From PGYT01 sp963675055 (lineage in GTDB: Bacteria > Bacteroidota > Ignavibacteria > Ignavibacteriales > Melioribacteraceae), in assembly GCA_963675055.2 (NCBI GenBank), contig CAXXJE010000002.1, forward strand, positions 1,674,001 to 1,738,000: a stretch of DNA of 64,000 bases, in the 5' to 3' direction. The translations under genes and the position numbers were made by a program. The notes beneath the pieces are model-generated. The model had not been told where the DNA came from. It did not search any database and worked only from the letters and a program-made list of their open reading frames with translations. Shown piece by piece: positions 8,712 to 17,605 of this stretch; the first letter of the stretch is position 1, and every line of letters begins with the position of its first letter.

Positions 8712-10741
8712 AACGAAAAGTAGCCTCGCAAATACCGTTTATCACACTCGTAGGTCCCCCGAATTCAGGTAAAACAACATTGTTTAATCACCTTAGCGGG
8801 AAGAACTATAAAACCGTAAATTATCCCGGATCGACTGTATCCTACACCTCCTGCAGGATTAATCGCGGTATGGCCAACGAAGTCGATCTTTTGGATTCGC
8901 CGGGAATTATCAGTCTTATCCCGAATTCACCTGATGAAAAAGTAACTGTCGATGCGATTTATTCGCATCCTACACTTGGAACACCTTCGGTTGTAATTGC
9001 TACCGTGGATGCGAGTCAGCTTACCCGCCACCTGCTGCTTGTTAAGCAGCTTATAAACTCTGGTTTCGATGTGCTTGTAGCGTTAACGATGAATGATATT
9101 CTAAACCGCAACGGATTTAGGATTGATACTCATTCGCTTCAGCTTGAACTCGGATGCCGGGTTATAAAGATTGACGGAAGAACCGGCGAGGGGACTGAAC
9201 AGCTTTATAAGAATCTGAATGAAATACTGGATGAAAAATTTGACGATGACGAACTAAAAACAATTGAGCCTGATTACGACACCGATGTACTAATTGATCT
9301 TTACGAGGAAATTGAAGGAATTGAGGACAGAGTGCTGCTTAAAAGCAGCGATGTGAATGAGAGAGTCCGCGCCGCGAACGAGGCGCTGACAATTTTGAAA
9401 ATAGACGAACCGGGCAAGAATGTTCGTCAGCCGGACAGCCTAACTCTCAAACTCGACAGGATTCTCCTTCACAGGTTTTGGGGACTAATAATATTTTTCC
9501 TGACCATGTCATTACTGTTCACATCTATTTTCTGGCTTGCGGTTCCCATTATGGATTTCATCGACGGATCATTCGGATCGATGGCAGCCGCGGTTCACGA
9601 TAACTTCTCGTCCGGATGGTTTGCGGATTTACTAGCCGACGGACTCATAAGCGGTGCGGGTTCGGTAATTATTTTTCTTCCGCAGATTGTTATACTGTTT
9701 CTTATTTTGGGACTGCTCGAGGATGTCGGTTACCTCGCGCGCGGGGCAATGCTTATTGATAAACCATTATCCAAAATCGGACTTAACGGAAGATCGTTCG
9801 TGCCGATGCTAAGCGGATTCGCATGCGCTATTCCGGCAATGATGGCTGCACGATCAATCCCTAATAAACGTGAACGCCTTCTTACAATTTTTATACTCCC
9901 GCTCATGAGCTGCAGTGCGCGTCTGCCGGTATTCGCGCTTCTTATCGGTTTCCTGATTCCGCCTGATAAAGCCCTGGCCGGTGGATTGATTATGGCTGGA
10001 ATTTACCTGTTCAGCATATTTAGTTCATCTGTTATTGCCGGATTGATTAACAGGTTCAGCTCTAAAGTTTTATCGGAACAGGATAATTCCTCGTTCATAC
10101 TGGAATTGCCGACGTACAAACTGCCGAAATTAAAAGTAATTTTCAGCAACACTTACCAGAGCTCAATGGCATACCTGAAAAAGGCGGGACCGGTTATCCT
10201 GGTGTTTGCACTTGCACTCTGGACTCTGACATATTTCCCCAACACTGATCCGCAAATAGATACAATCGGAATGAGTGCGGATGAAGCCGCGGTTGCTAAA
10301 GCAGAAGAACGTGTGGCAACTTCGTACGCTGCTGATCTCGGTAAGATCATTCAACCTGTTATGGAACCGATTGGCATGGACTGGCGTGTCGGAGTTTCAC
10401 TGATTTCCGCTTTCGCAGCAAGAGAAGTTTTCGTCAGTTCGCTTGCGCTTATATTCAAAGTTACGGCAGATGACGATGACGCTCTACAGACTTCGTTGCT
10501 GGATGCAATGAGGCGAGCCGAATTCGCCGAAAGCGGGAACAAGATTTTTACTACTTCGACTATTGTTGGTCTAATAATCTTCTTCGTTTTCGCACTTCAA
10601 TGCCTTTCTACTGTTGCGGTTTCCCGGCAGGAAACCGGCGGATGGCGCATACCGATAATTCAGCTTGTTCTCTTTACTGCGCTTGCTTATACTCTTACAT
10701 TCGTTGCTGTTAACGGACTGCGACTGATTGGGATAGCTTAA
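8708..10741 (+). CDS. feoB: FeoB ferrous iron transporter
   Basis: A 677-residue inner membrane Fe(II) transporter. The N-terminal G domain has a P-loop GPPNSGKT (residues 16-23), the switch segment NYPGSTV (38-44) and G3 DSPG (63-66). A helical linker follows, then the membrane core with the two conserved Gate segments: GRSFVPMLSGFACAIPAMMA with SCSARLPVF, and the AAREVFVSSLALI region. The G4 position reads TMND (127-130) instead of the canonical N-x-x-D, so its asparagine is replaced by threonine. The protein is shorter than the E. coli type (about 770 residues), mainly at the C-terminus. It is coupled to feoA and followed by a strong terminator. Confidence 0.93.
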   Translation: MKRKVASQIPFITLVGPPNSGKTTLFNHLSGKNYKTVNYPGSTVSYTSCRINRGMANEVDLLDSPGIISLIPNSPDEKVTVDAIYSHPTLGTPSVVIATVDASQLTRHLLLVKQLINSGFDVLVALTMNDILNRNGFRIDTHSLQLELGCRVIKIDGRTGEGTEQLYKNLNEILDEKFDDDELKTIEPDYDTDVLIDLYEEIEGIEDRVLLKSSDVNERVRAANEALTILKIDEPGKNVRQPDSLTLKLDRILLHRFWGLIIFFLTMSLLFTSIFWLAVPIMDFIDGSFGSMAAAVHDNFSSGWFADLLADGLISGAGSVIIFLPQIVILFLILGLLEDVGYLARGAMLIDKPLSKIGLNGRSFVPMLSGFACAIPAMMAARSIPNKRERLLTIFILPLMSCSARLPVFALLIGFLIPPDKALAGGLIMAGIYLFSIFSSSVIAGLINRFSSKVLSEQDNSSFILELPTYKLPKLKVIFSNTYQSSMAYLKKAGPVILVFALALWTLTYFPNTDPQIDTIGMSADEAAVAKAEERVATSYAADLGKIIQPVMEPIGMDWRVGVSLISAFAAREVFVSSLALIFKVTADDDDALQTSLLDAMRRAEFAESGNKIFTTSTIVGLIIFFVFALQCLSTVAVSRQETGGWRIPIIQLVLFTALAYTLTFVAVNGLRLIGIA

Positions 10742-10760
10742 CTGATAACTCTTATTTTTA

Positions 10761-10795
10761 AAGATGATATCTTTTCAAAAGATATCATCTTTTTC
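10761..10795 (+). terminator. Terminator of feoAB
   Basis: A long perfect inverted repeat: AAGATGATATCTTTT (10761-10775) pairs with 10777-10791, and a short T-run follows. It lies 20 bases after the feoB stop. Confidence 0.8.
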
Positions 10796-10876
10796 AGTGT
10801 TGTTTATCCTAATTGGATGCCTGAATCTTAATTCTTATCTTAGCATCTCAATGGATAAAATGTGAGGGAATTCAGC

Positions 10877-11422
10877 ATGAAAAAGTTTTTAGTTTTATTG
10901 TTCGCAGCGCTGATTTTATCAGCCTGTAAAAGCGAAGCGCCAAAAGAAGAACCGGCAAGTGAACAAGCCGGGGTTAAAGCAGTATCAGTTACATTCGATC
11001 AGTTCAAAACCGATCCGGAACCATATGTCGACAAGTACATTAAGATGGAAGGTACTTGCGTTCATACCTGTAAACACGGCGGCAAGAAGATGCACATTGT
11101 TGGTGAAGATCCCGACTATACAGTTAAAGTAACTGCAAGTGAAACTGTTCCGATGTTCGATAAAGAGCTGGAAGGAAGTAAGGTTGCGGTCGAAGGATAT
11201 GTTCGTGTTCAGAGGATTGACGAAGCATATCTCAACAACTGGGAAAACGAGCTGAAACAGGATGTCGACAAGCAAAAAGAATCCGGTGAAGTTGAGGAGG
11301 AACATCACGAAAGCATGCTGGAGATCGAGAACATGCGCAAGGAATTAAAAGAAAGCGGTAAGGCGCAGATCTCATATTATTCAATCGAGTGCAGTAAGTT
11401 TAACGAGAAAACACCAGGTTAA
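10877..11422 (+). CDS. Lipoprotein with OB-like domain and C-x-H-x-C-x-H cluster
   Basis: A 181-residue predicted lipoprotein. The ATG at 10877 is chosen over an upstream in-frame GTG because GAGGGA (10864-10869) is correctly spaced and the signal peptide then begins MKKFLVLLF. The lipobox is LSAC, with Cys17 as the lipidated residue. The mature part (about 38-120) looks like a small beta-barrel or OB fold (YVDKYIKMEGTCVHTCKHGG, then VKVTASE and KVAVEGYVRV). C61-x-H63-x-C65-x-H67 could bind a metal or haem. A charged helical tail follows (ENELKQDVDKQK onward). It lies between feoAB and a PepSY-type protein; a link to metal handling is inferred only from this placement. Confidence 0.7.
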   Translation: MKKFLVLLFAALILSACKSEAPKEEPASEQAGVKAVSVTFDQFKTDPEPYVDKYIKMEGTCVHTCKHGGKKMHIVGEDPDYTVKVTASETVPMFDKELEGSKVAVEGYVRVQRIDEAYLNNWENELKQDVDKQKESGEVEEEHHESMLEIENMRKELKESGKAQISYYSIECSKFNEKTPG

Positions 11423-11450
11423 ACAGTGTTGCAGGAATTTATTAAATTTG

Positions 11451-11486
11451 AACCCCGATCCATTCGTTTTGTGTCGGGGTTTTTTA
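11451..11486 (+). terminator. Terminator after the Cys/His lipoprotein gene
   Basis: AACCCCGA (11451-11458) pairs with TCGGGGTT (11474-11481), followed by a run of Ts. Classical Rho-independent architecture. Confidence 0.85.
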
Positions 11487-11514
11487 TATAACTCACATTT
11501 TCCGGAGTTTGTTG

Positions 11515-12063
11515 ATGAAGTGGAGAAAAGTTAACAATATAATTCACAGGGATTTCGGCTATTTCTTTTTTGGGATGACAATAATTTACGCTCTCTCGGG
11601 AATAGCATTAAATCATATAAGGGACTGGAACCCAAGCTATTCAATCGAGACAAGCGAAGTTGTTCTCGCATCCGATAATGAATTAAACTTTCTTGATGAG
11701 GAAGGTGTTAAGAATGTACTATCGGAATTTGTGGATGTTAGTGAGTACAAGAGTCACTATTATCCCGACAGTACAACGCTGAAGATTTTTTATAAAGGCG
11801 GCACTTTAACGATTAATACAGGTACTAATAAAGCCCTGTTGGAGGAAGTCAAACGGCGTCCTTTTTTTTTCGAAGTTAATTTCCTTCATTATAATCCGTC
11901 GGTTGCATGGACGTATTTTGCAGATGCATATTCCGTCGCACTAATTGCCCTGGCAATTACAGGATTGTTTGTCCTGAAAGGAAAGAAGGGAATTACCGGA
12001 CGGGGAGCCTGGCTAACCGCAGCCGGAATAATAATTCCGATAATATATTTACTAGTTTTATAG
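11515..12063 (+). CDS. PepSY-associated transmembrane protein
   Basis: A 182-residue membrane protein of the PepSY-TM type. The ATG at 11515 is preferred to an in-frame TTG six bases earlier because CCGGAG (11502-11507) is correctly spaced. An N-terminal IIHRDFGYFFFGMTIIYALSG segment (His11, first membrane helix about 15-34) is followed by an extracytoplasmic PepSY-like domain (about 40-130). Two C-terminal helices close the protein (about 137-155 and 163-181). Such proteins often accompany iron uptake or reduction genes, which fits the nearby feoAB, though a terminator separates them. The biochemical role is not established. Confidence 0.72.
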   Translation: MKWRKVNNIIHRDFGYFFFGMTIIYALSGIALNHIRDWNPSYSIETSEVVLASDNELNFLDEEGVKNVLSEFVDVSEYKSHYYPDSTTLKIFYKGGTLTINTGTNKALLEEVKRRPFFFEVNFLHYNPSVAWTYFADAYSVALIALAITGLFVLKGKKGITGRGAWLTAAGIIIPIIYLLVL

Positions 12064-12116
12064 AATTCTCGTATTATTACGAGACAGGTTAAGTCTCAAC
12101 TAAATCAGAGGGTAGA

Positions 12117-13913
12117 ATGATTAATAGATACATGACAGTATTGCTGCTGTTTTTAATGTCCGTGATGGTGTTTGCACAGTCAACAGACTCCCCCGAAATT
12201 ACGGTGGATGAATTGAAAGGACATATCGGTTATCTCGCTTCCGACGAGTTGGAAGGACGAAAGCCGGGAACCCCGGGAATTGAAAAAGCGGCTAAGTATA
12301 TTGTTGAACAGCTAAAGAAGCTTGACGCGAAACCTGCCGGAGATAATTACTTCCAGGATTTCGACATAGTAACTGAAATTAAACTCGGTACTAATAATAA
12401 ACTCTCTTTCGAAGGTTACGAAGGTAAATGTGAGGAAGATTTTATTCCGCTTAACATAACCGAGAAGGGAAGTGTAACGGCTCCGGTTGTATTTGTAGGG
12501 TACGGTTTCGGGATTGATGAAGACAGTTTAAAATGGGATGACTATGCTGATGTGGACGCCGAAGGGAAATGGATTATTATCTTTCGCGGATCGCCTGGCG
12601 GGGGTGGTATGGGCCACGGACCGGATCCGTATGAGAAATACTCTTCACTGAGAAAGAAAATTCTAACCGCCCGCGATCATAATGCGGCAGGTGTTATATT
12701 TGTTTCCGGAAACAGTTTCCAGGAACAGGATGAACTGATGAAGCTGTCATTCTCACGCAGGGAAACTTCTGCAGGGCTGCCGGCATTTCACGTTAAAAGG
12801 GATGTTATTAATAAATTCTTTGCTGACGCGGGAGTAACTGTTGCTGATCTCGAAAGCAATTTGAACGAGAACAAAACTCCAATAAGCTTCGAACTTGAAA
12901 CTGAAGTTTCCGGAACCGCTGATCTGGAAAAAGTTAAAGCTAAGACTCACAACGTTACCGCGATTATAGAAGGAAGCGATCCGGTACTGAAAGATGAATA
13001 TATCTTCATCGGCGCGCATTACGATCATCTCGGTTACGGCGGTCCCGGATCAGGCTCACGTGCACCCGATACTGTAGCAATCCATAACGGTGCCGACGAT
13101 AACGCGTCCGGTACCGCAGCGGCTTTGGAAGTATTCGAGAAACTCGCCGCTCATAAAGATGAGCTTAAGCGGAGTATTATCTTTATGGCTTTCAGCGCGG
13201 AAGAAATGGGACTCATCGGCTCGAAGTTTTTCACCGATAATCCTTTTATCGATCTGGACAAGATTAAGTTCATGATTAACATGGATATGGTCGGCAGGCT
13301 GGATAAGGATACGAAGAATCTTACAGTAGGCGGAACCGGAACTGCTGTTGGACTTGAAAATATGCTAAAAAAACATGTCGATGAAACCGGGCTGAATGTG
13401 AAATTCAGCAGCGAAGGTTACGGACCATCCGACCACGCTTCTTTCTACGCCAAGGATATTCCTGTAGCATTCGTGTTTACGGGCGTTCACGAGGATTACC
13501 ATACTCCGAGTGACGATGCCGACCTGATTAATTACGAAGGTGAAAAGACAGTCGCTGATCTCGTATACGGAATCGCTGTGGAAATTGCCAACCTTCAGGA
13601 TGCACTGGTTTACCAGGAAGCCGGGCCAAAGGAACCGCAGAATACTTATAAACGGTTCAAGGTTACTCTCGGTATTATGCCGGACGTTGCTTCCAGCGAT
13701 GTTAAAGGCGTTCGGGCCGACGCGGTTATCGAAGGTCGCCCTGCCTTTAATGCAGGCATGGAAAAAGGTGATATAATTGTGGCTATGGACGGTAAAAGTG
13801 TAAACGATATTTACGACTATATGAACAGACTTGCCGATTTCCAGCCGGGACAGAGGATAAGCGTTGATGTACAACGCGGCGATGAAACTGTTGTTCTTAT
13901 TGTTGATTTATAG
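12117..13913 (+). CDS. Secreted M28-family zinc aminopeptidase with PA and PDZ domains
   Basis: A 598-residue exopeptidase. Signal peptide to about residue 20 (VMVFAQ), then a helical start (HIGYLASDELEGRKPGTPG) typical of M28. A PA-type insert covers about 120-240, and the di-zinc catalytic domain about 278-495. Ligand motifs are HYDH (301-304), GADDNASG (Asp327), SAEEMG (Glu362/363), NMDMVG (Asp390) and SDHASF (His440), so the site appears complete. A C-terminal PDZ domain (about 510-598; GIMPD, then AGMEKGDIIVAMDGKSV) may bind substrate or partner C-termini. Periplasmic or extracellular peptide breakdown is inferred. A strong terminator follows. Confidence 0.9.
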   Translation: MINRYMTVLLLFLMSVMVFAQSTDSPEITVDELKGHIGYLASDELEGRKPGTPGIEKAAKYIVEQLKKLDAKPAGDNYFQDFDIVTEIKLGTNNKLSFEGYEGKCEEDFIPLNITEKGSVTAPVVFVGYGFGIDEDSLKWDDYADVDAEGKWIIIFRGSPGGGGMGHGPDPYEKYSSLRKKILTARDHNAAGVIFVSGNSFQEQDELMKLSFSRRETSAGLPAFHVKRDVINKFFADAGVTVADLESNLNENKTPISFELETEVSGTADLEKVKAKTHNVTAIIEGSDPVLKDEYIFIGAHYDHLGYGGPGSGSRAPDTVAIHNGADDNASGTAAALEVFEKLAAHKDELKRSIIFMAFSAEEMGLIGSKFFTDNPFIDLDKIKFMINMDMVGRLDKDTKNLTVGGTGTAVGLENMLKKHVDETGLNVKFSSEGYGPSDHASFYAKDIPVAFVFTGVHEDYHTPSDDADLINYEGEKTVADLVYGIAVEIANLQDALVYQEAGPKEPQNTYKRFKVTLGIMPDVASSDVKGVRADAVIEGRPAFNAGMEKGDIIVAMDGKSVNDIYDYMNRLADFQPGQRISVDVQRGDETVVLIVDL

Positions 13914-13937
13914 AATTCGCATAAATATTATGTGCTT

Positions 13938-13967
13938 AAAACCCGCTCATTTGAAGCGGGTTTTTTT
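13938..13967 (+). terminator. Terminator after the M28 peptidase gene
   Basis: AAACCCGCT (13939-13947) pairs with AGCGGGTTT (13955-13963), followed by a T-run. Confidence 0.87.
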
Positions 13968-13970
13968 ATA

Positions 13971-14160
13971 ATGTCATCCTAATGCTATGGTCATTCCGAA
14001 GTGGAGGGATCTTAGCTGAATTAATACAAAGATTTCTCCCCGATCCGTCAGTTGACGGACTGGATTGAAATGACATAGACTATTCAATCGTCATATCGAA
14101 CCCGACCTTCATTTGTTCGTCCGGGTGAGATGTCTTAATATGCTGATTGTCATCCTATTC
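13971..14160. repeat. Intergenic palindromic repeat (MITE/REP-like)
   Basis: Non-coding block bounded by ATGTCATCCTAAT at 13971 and a second TGTCATCCTATT near 14149. Inside are GTCATTCCGA...GAAATGACAT arms (13990-14075) and a perfect TCCGTCA/TGACGGA hairpin (14044-14058). A second module follows, from about 14090 (TCATATCGAACCCGA... to ...GGGTGAGATGTC, 14134). Segments of this kind recur between genes in many Bacteroidota-related genomes. Copy number in this genome cannot be seen from one window. Confidence 0.6.
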
Positions 14161-14376
14161 TCATATTAGATTAAAAAAAATCCTCTCCTGCCAGACGATC
14201 ACCGAAACGACCGTGCCGATCAGAATCATTGATGTAATAGGAATGAATATCTTAAATCCCGGTTTATCGATGATTATATCACCGGGAAGTTTGAAAAGAG
14301 GGATTTTTGAAAGATAAGTCCATCATAAACCGGCAGCCACCAGGATGATTCCGACTATTATAAAAGTTCTTTGCAT
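14161..14376 (-). pseudogene. DUF2905 membrane protein gene interrupted by an in-frame TGA
   Basis: Minus-strand reading from ATG 14376-14374 gives MQRTFIIVGIILVAAGL, then a TGA (14325-14323, codon 18). The same frame then continues WTYLSKIPLFKLPGDIIIDK and onward through FIPITSMILIGTVVSVIVWQ to a stop at 14163-14161. This is the full 71-codon layout of DUF2905: a short N-terminal helix, the L-P-G-D-I signature, and a second helix after F-x-P-I-T. The only defect is one nonsense codon where relatives carry Leu or Trp; TTA or TGG would need one base change. It is most likely a recent pseudogene; a sequencing error or stop-codon readthrough are alternatives. Confidence 0.7.
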
Positions 14377-14550
14377 ACTTATTCGTTAATTCGGTTGGGA
14401 TATTACATTTCGCAATTATAGTGATTCAAAGTACAAGATTGCCGCTAAACTATTTTGGTTTTAGATCGATACTATTGTAAAAGAATACCGGAAGAAAAGG
14501 ATTTTTATACCGGTGAAATAAATTAAGCCTTAAATCGAGAGAGGTATACG

Positions 14551-15267
14551 ATGGAACGATTATCGCTCGATACATTTATTGCTGCCGCGGACGATCCTGA
14601 ATTAAGTCAATATAGGGTACTCGCTGCATTAAAAGTATATTCCGAGATGCTTCGTAAGAACAAGTTGTATCCGTCATTCGGCGAGCTTGCCGAGCTGAAA
14701 AATTCAATTAATAATCTGCAGAAGCAGAAAGTTATTCTGGATGAACTTACAAAAAGTGAAGTAAATGCGCTGGATTTTGACGAGAACGGGCCGGTTTTTG
14801 AAGAAGATGAAGATAGTGAAATAAAATTAAATGCTGTTTTTGCATTTATTGAATGGGCAATTCCGAGTATAAATACATTATTAGATGAAGGAAAAGCGAT
14901 ATTCGATTTCGTTGATAAAAATACTCATATCTCGGAACTCGGTATATTGCCGCTGTATAATAAAGAAGGATATTTTCTTATTGACGATAGTATAAGAAAC
15001 GAGGTGAATGTATTCAGATTTGAAATGTTTCTTGTTGGTCCGGATAGCGATCCTTTAACTACTCTCAAAAGCAAATTTCTTTACAAATTGTATAATGATA
15101 CAGACTACAGGCTGGCCCCGGAGGTTATTAAGTTAAGTCTGATCGAAAGGTATCCGGATTTGCCTAATCCGCCCCTGTACAGGATAAAGAACGATTCTGG
15201 ATTCCCGTTCCATGAAACGGTTTTGCCAGTTGCTAAGCGTAAGCTAATGTATATGCTGGCTGAATAG
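14551..15267 (+). CDS. Conserved-looking cytoplasmic protein of unknown function
   Basis: A 238-residue acidic protein preceded by GAGAGAGG. No signal peptide or membrane segment is visible. The first 75 residues look all-helical (TFIAAADDPELSQYRVLAALK, then a heptad-like LKNSINNLQKQK). A Glu/Asp-rich linker (about 78-92) and a mixed C-terminal part ending in KRKLMYMLAE follow. No family was recognised. The gene stands alone between the broken DUF2905 gene and cstA, so context does not suggest a job. Normal codon use and a good ribosome binding site support a real gene. Confidence 0.65.
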   Translation: MERLSLDTFIAAADDPELSQYRVLAALKVYSEMLRKNKLYPSFGELAELKNSINNLQKQKVILDELTKSEVNALDFDENGPVFEEDEDSEIKLNAVFAFIEWAIPSINTLLDEGKAIFDFVDKNTHISELGILPLYNKEGYFLIDDSIRNEVNVFRFEMFLVGPDSDPLTTLKSKFLYKLYNDTDYRLAPEVIKLSLIERYPDLPNPPLYRIKNDSGFPFHETVLPVAKRKLMYMLAE

Positions 15268-15459
15268 ATTTATCCGATAGGAAATTTAATAGGTAGAAGC
15301 TTAAACTTAAAAAGATATATGTATTTTCTTCAACAATGCATCTATCTCCCAATTTCTTTAATTTTCGTTTAAGACTAGTATAAGTTAGTTTTAACGGCAC
15401 CGACCAGCTTCAATATTACTGATCGATACCAGATCCTGTTCATTTCTTAATCCGGAATC

Positions 15460-17184
15460 ATGATGAGTTCACTCTTAATTGCTCTCCTGTCCTTTGCTGG
15501 TTATATCGCCGCGTATCGTTTTTACGGCAGATTCATCGGTTCAAAAATATTCAAACTCAACAGCGCCAACATTGCCCCCAGCGTGGAATTACATGATAAG
15601 AAAGACTTCGTTCCTACGAGCAGGGAAATCCTTTTCGGACATCACTTTACCTCAATTGCCGGACTCGGTCCGATTGTCGGACCTGCGATTGCAATTATCT
15701 GGGGCTGGCTCCCCGCAGTTTTGTGGGTTGTGTTCGGATCAATTCTGATGGGCGGAGTTCATGATCTGGGATCACTAATACTAAGCATGCGTCATAAAGG
15801 GGGATCGTTGGGTGATGTAGCCTCAGTGCTTATCTCACCGAGAGTCAGGAACATAGTACTCATAATAATGTTTCTCACCAACCTGATGGTAATGGCGGTG
15901 TTTACATTAATTGTTGCAATACTTTTTAACATGTACCCGTCGGCAGTTATACCGATATGGATGGAAGTCCCCGTTGCATTGCTGCTTGGTTATATAATTT
16001 ATAAAAAGAACGCGTCACCGATGGTCTGGAGCATCGGAGCGTTGGTTCTGCTTTATGCATTAATTATTGTAGGAGTTCATTTCCCGGTACAAATGCCGGA
16101 ATTTATTGGGTTGAATCCGCTGGTGATCTGGGCTGTCATTTTACTGGTATATGCATACGTTGCGAGTATTCTTCCTGTAACAACATTACTTCAGCCTAGA
16201 GATTATATTAACGGTCATCAATTGTTCGCAGCATTGATATTACTGCTTGCGGGAGTATTTGCATTGAATCCCGAAATGGCTGCACCTGTAGTAGATACAG
16301 CTCCCGATGGTGCGCCCGCTATGTTCCCGTTTCTGTTTCTCGTAATAGCTTGTGGAGCAATAAGCGGATTCCATACACTTGTCAGCGGTGGAACGACCTC
16401 CAAGCAGTGCAGCAGCGAGACCGACGCTCTTTCAATTGGGTATGGCGGAATGCTGCTGGAGGGCGCTCTTGCAATACTGGTGATTATTGCTGTTGGAGCG
16501 GGAATCGGTTTGGGATTTACAACCGGCAGCGGAGATTTCCTTACCGGTTCAAACGCGTTTTCAGCTCATTATTCCTCGTGGGCTTCAGCTTCGGGTCTAG
16601 GCGCAAAGCTGAAAGCATTCGTGGAAGGCTCGGCTAATCTTATGTCCGGATACGGAATACCGAATAATATATCGGTTACAATTATGGGAGTTTTTATAGT
16701 CAGTTTTGCTGCAACAACACTCGACAGCTCAGCTAGAATACAGCGCTACATTGTTAGTGAATTCGCAAAGTTCAACAGAAATAAATTTTTTACCAGAACT
16801 CATCCGGCAACTTTAATCGCAATAGGTGTAACCGCTCTTGTCTGTTTCCACGGCGGATTTACAGAATCAGCATTGAGAAAAGGTGCACTTGCATTATGGC
16901 CTTTGTTCGGCGTTACCAATCAGCTCCTGGCTGCTCTTGCGTTATTCGTAATAACAGTTTACCTGCATAAGAAGAGTATTCCGGTTGTTATTACACTTTT
17001 ACCGGCGATGTTCATGACTGTAATAACGGTATGGGGTGCTGTTTACAACATCGAAACCTTTTTCAACAGCGGCAACCTGCTGTTGTTTTTCATTTCTTTG
17101 ATTTCTCTCCTGATTCAGGTATGGATTGTTTATGAAGCGGTGCTTATATTAAAAAAGAAAAATAGTTTTCTTCAGGAGATGTAA
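15460..17184 (+). CDS. cstA: Carbon starvation protein A (CstA), peptide/pyruvate transporter family
   Basis: A 574-residue polytopic inner membrane protein. The two CstA signatures are clear: SREILFGHHFTSIAGLGPI around residue 60 and SGFHTLVSGGTTSKQCSSE around residue 306. A third conserved stretch, FAATTLDSSARIQRY, lies near residue 415. About 16 hydrophobic helices are visible. Characterised relatives in E. coli (CstA, BtsT) import peptides or pyruvate during carbon limitation; which substrate applies here is unknown. The length matches the shorter CstA class. The start could be 15460 or the adjacent ATG at 15463. A small lipoprotein gene follows after 28 bases and may be co-transcribed. 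Confidence 0.92.
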   Translation: MMSSLLIALLSFAGYIAAYRFYGRFIGSKIFKLNSANIAPSVELHDKKDFVPTSREILFGHHFTSIAGLGPIVGPAIAIIWGWLPAVLWVVFGSILMGGVHDLGSLILSMRHKGGSLGDVASVLISPRVRNIVLIIMFLTNLMVMAVFTLIVAILFNMYPSAVIPIWMEVPVALLLGYIIYKKNASPMVWSIGALVLLYALIIVGVHFPVQMPEFIGLNPLVIWAVILLVYAYVASILPVTTLLQPRDYINGHQLFAALILLLAGVFALNPEMAAPVVDTAPDGAPAMFPFLFLVIACGAISGFHTLVSGGTTSKQCSSETDALSIGYGGMLLEGALAILVIIAVGAGIGLGFTTGSGDFLTGSNAFSAHYSSWASASGLGAKLKAFVEGSANLMSGYGIPNNISVTIMGVFIVSFAATTLDSSARIQRYIVSEFAKFNRNKFFTRTHPATLIAIGVTALVCFHGGFTESALRKGALALWPLFGVTNQLLAALALFVITVYLHKKSIPVVITLLPAMFMTVITVWGAVYNIETFFNSGNLLLFFISLISLLIQVWIVYEAVLILKKKNSFLQEM

Positions 17185-17212
17185 TAATCTTTAATCAGTA
17201 GTGGGGGAGAGA

Positions 17213-17605
17213 GTGGAAAAATTACTGTTATTACTTGTCACTGTTTTATTTCTTCCAGCCTGTTCGGATGATTCGAATTTTCTCACGCCGGTTGAGAAAG
17301 TTACTTACCGGGGAATTGCTTACAATATTTTGTCTGATAATGAAAAGGAAAGTATAACTATTGACTGGCGAGAGGCTAAGGTTTATGAAGGTATGTTCAC
17401 CGATAGTAAATGTGATTATACATTCCTCGAAAGTTTGGAAGACTGGATGTGTTTCTTCCCTTATGATGATGAAATGGAATTTAAGTCAAATCAGGATTTG
17501 ATAGCCGTGCAGTTTAATCCTGAAGATGATGCGCTTCTCGGACCGATTATCGTTATAGTTGACCCTAACGAAGAAATAGTTGTCGGTATTGTAGGGAGAT
17601 TATAA
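17213..17605 (+). CDS. Small lipoprotein of unknown function
   Basis: A 130-residue predicted lipoprotein. The GTG at 17213 is preferred to the GTG at 17201 because the GGGGGAGA ribosome binding site (17203-17210) lies between them. The signal peptide is MEKLLLLLVTVLFLPAC with an LPAC lipobox. The mature part is acidic and has strand-rich text (VTYRGIAYNIL, DLIAVQFNPEDDALLGPIIV); no family was recognised. It follows cstA by 28 bases, so co-expression is plausible. Confidence 0.6.
   Translation: MEKLLLLLVTVLFLPACSDDSNFLTPVEKVTYRGIAYNILSDNEKESITIDWREAKVYEGMFTDSKCDYTFLESLEDWMCFFPYDDEMEFKSNQDLIAVQFNPEDDALLGPIIVIVDPNEEIVVGIVGRL

Noticed and set aside
13365..13874. Minus-strand frame of 169 codons opposite the M28 peptidase gene
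   Set aside because: Shadow of a well-supported gene with zinc ligands and a PDZ domain; no start signal of its own.
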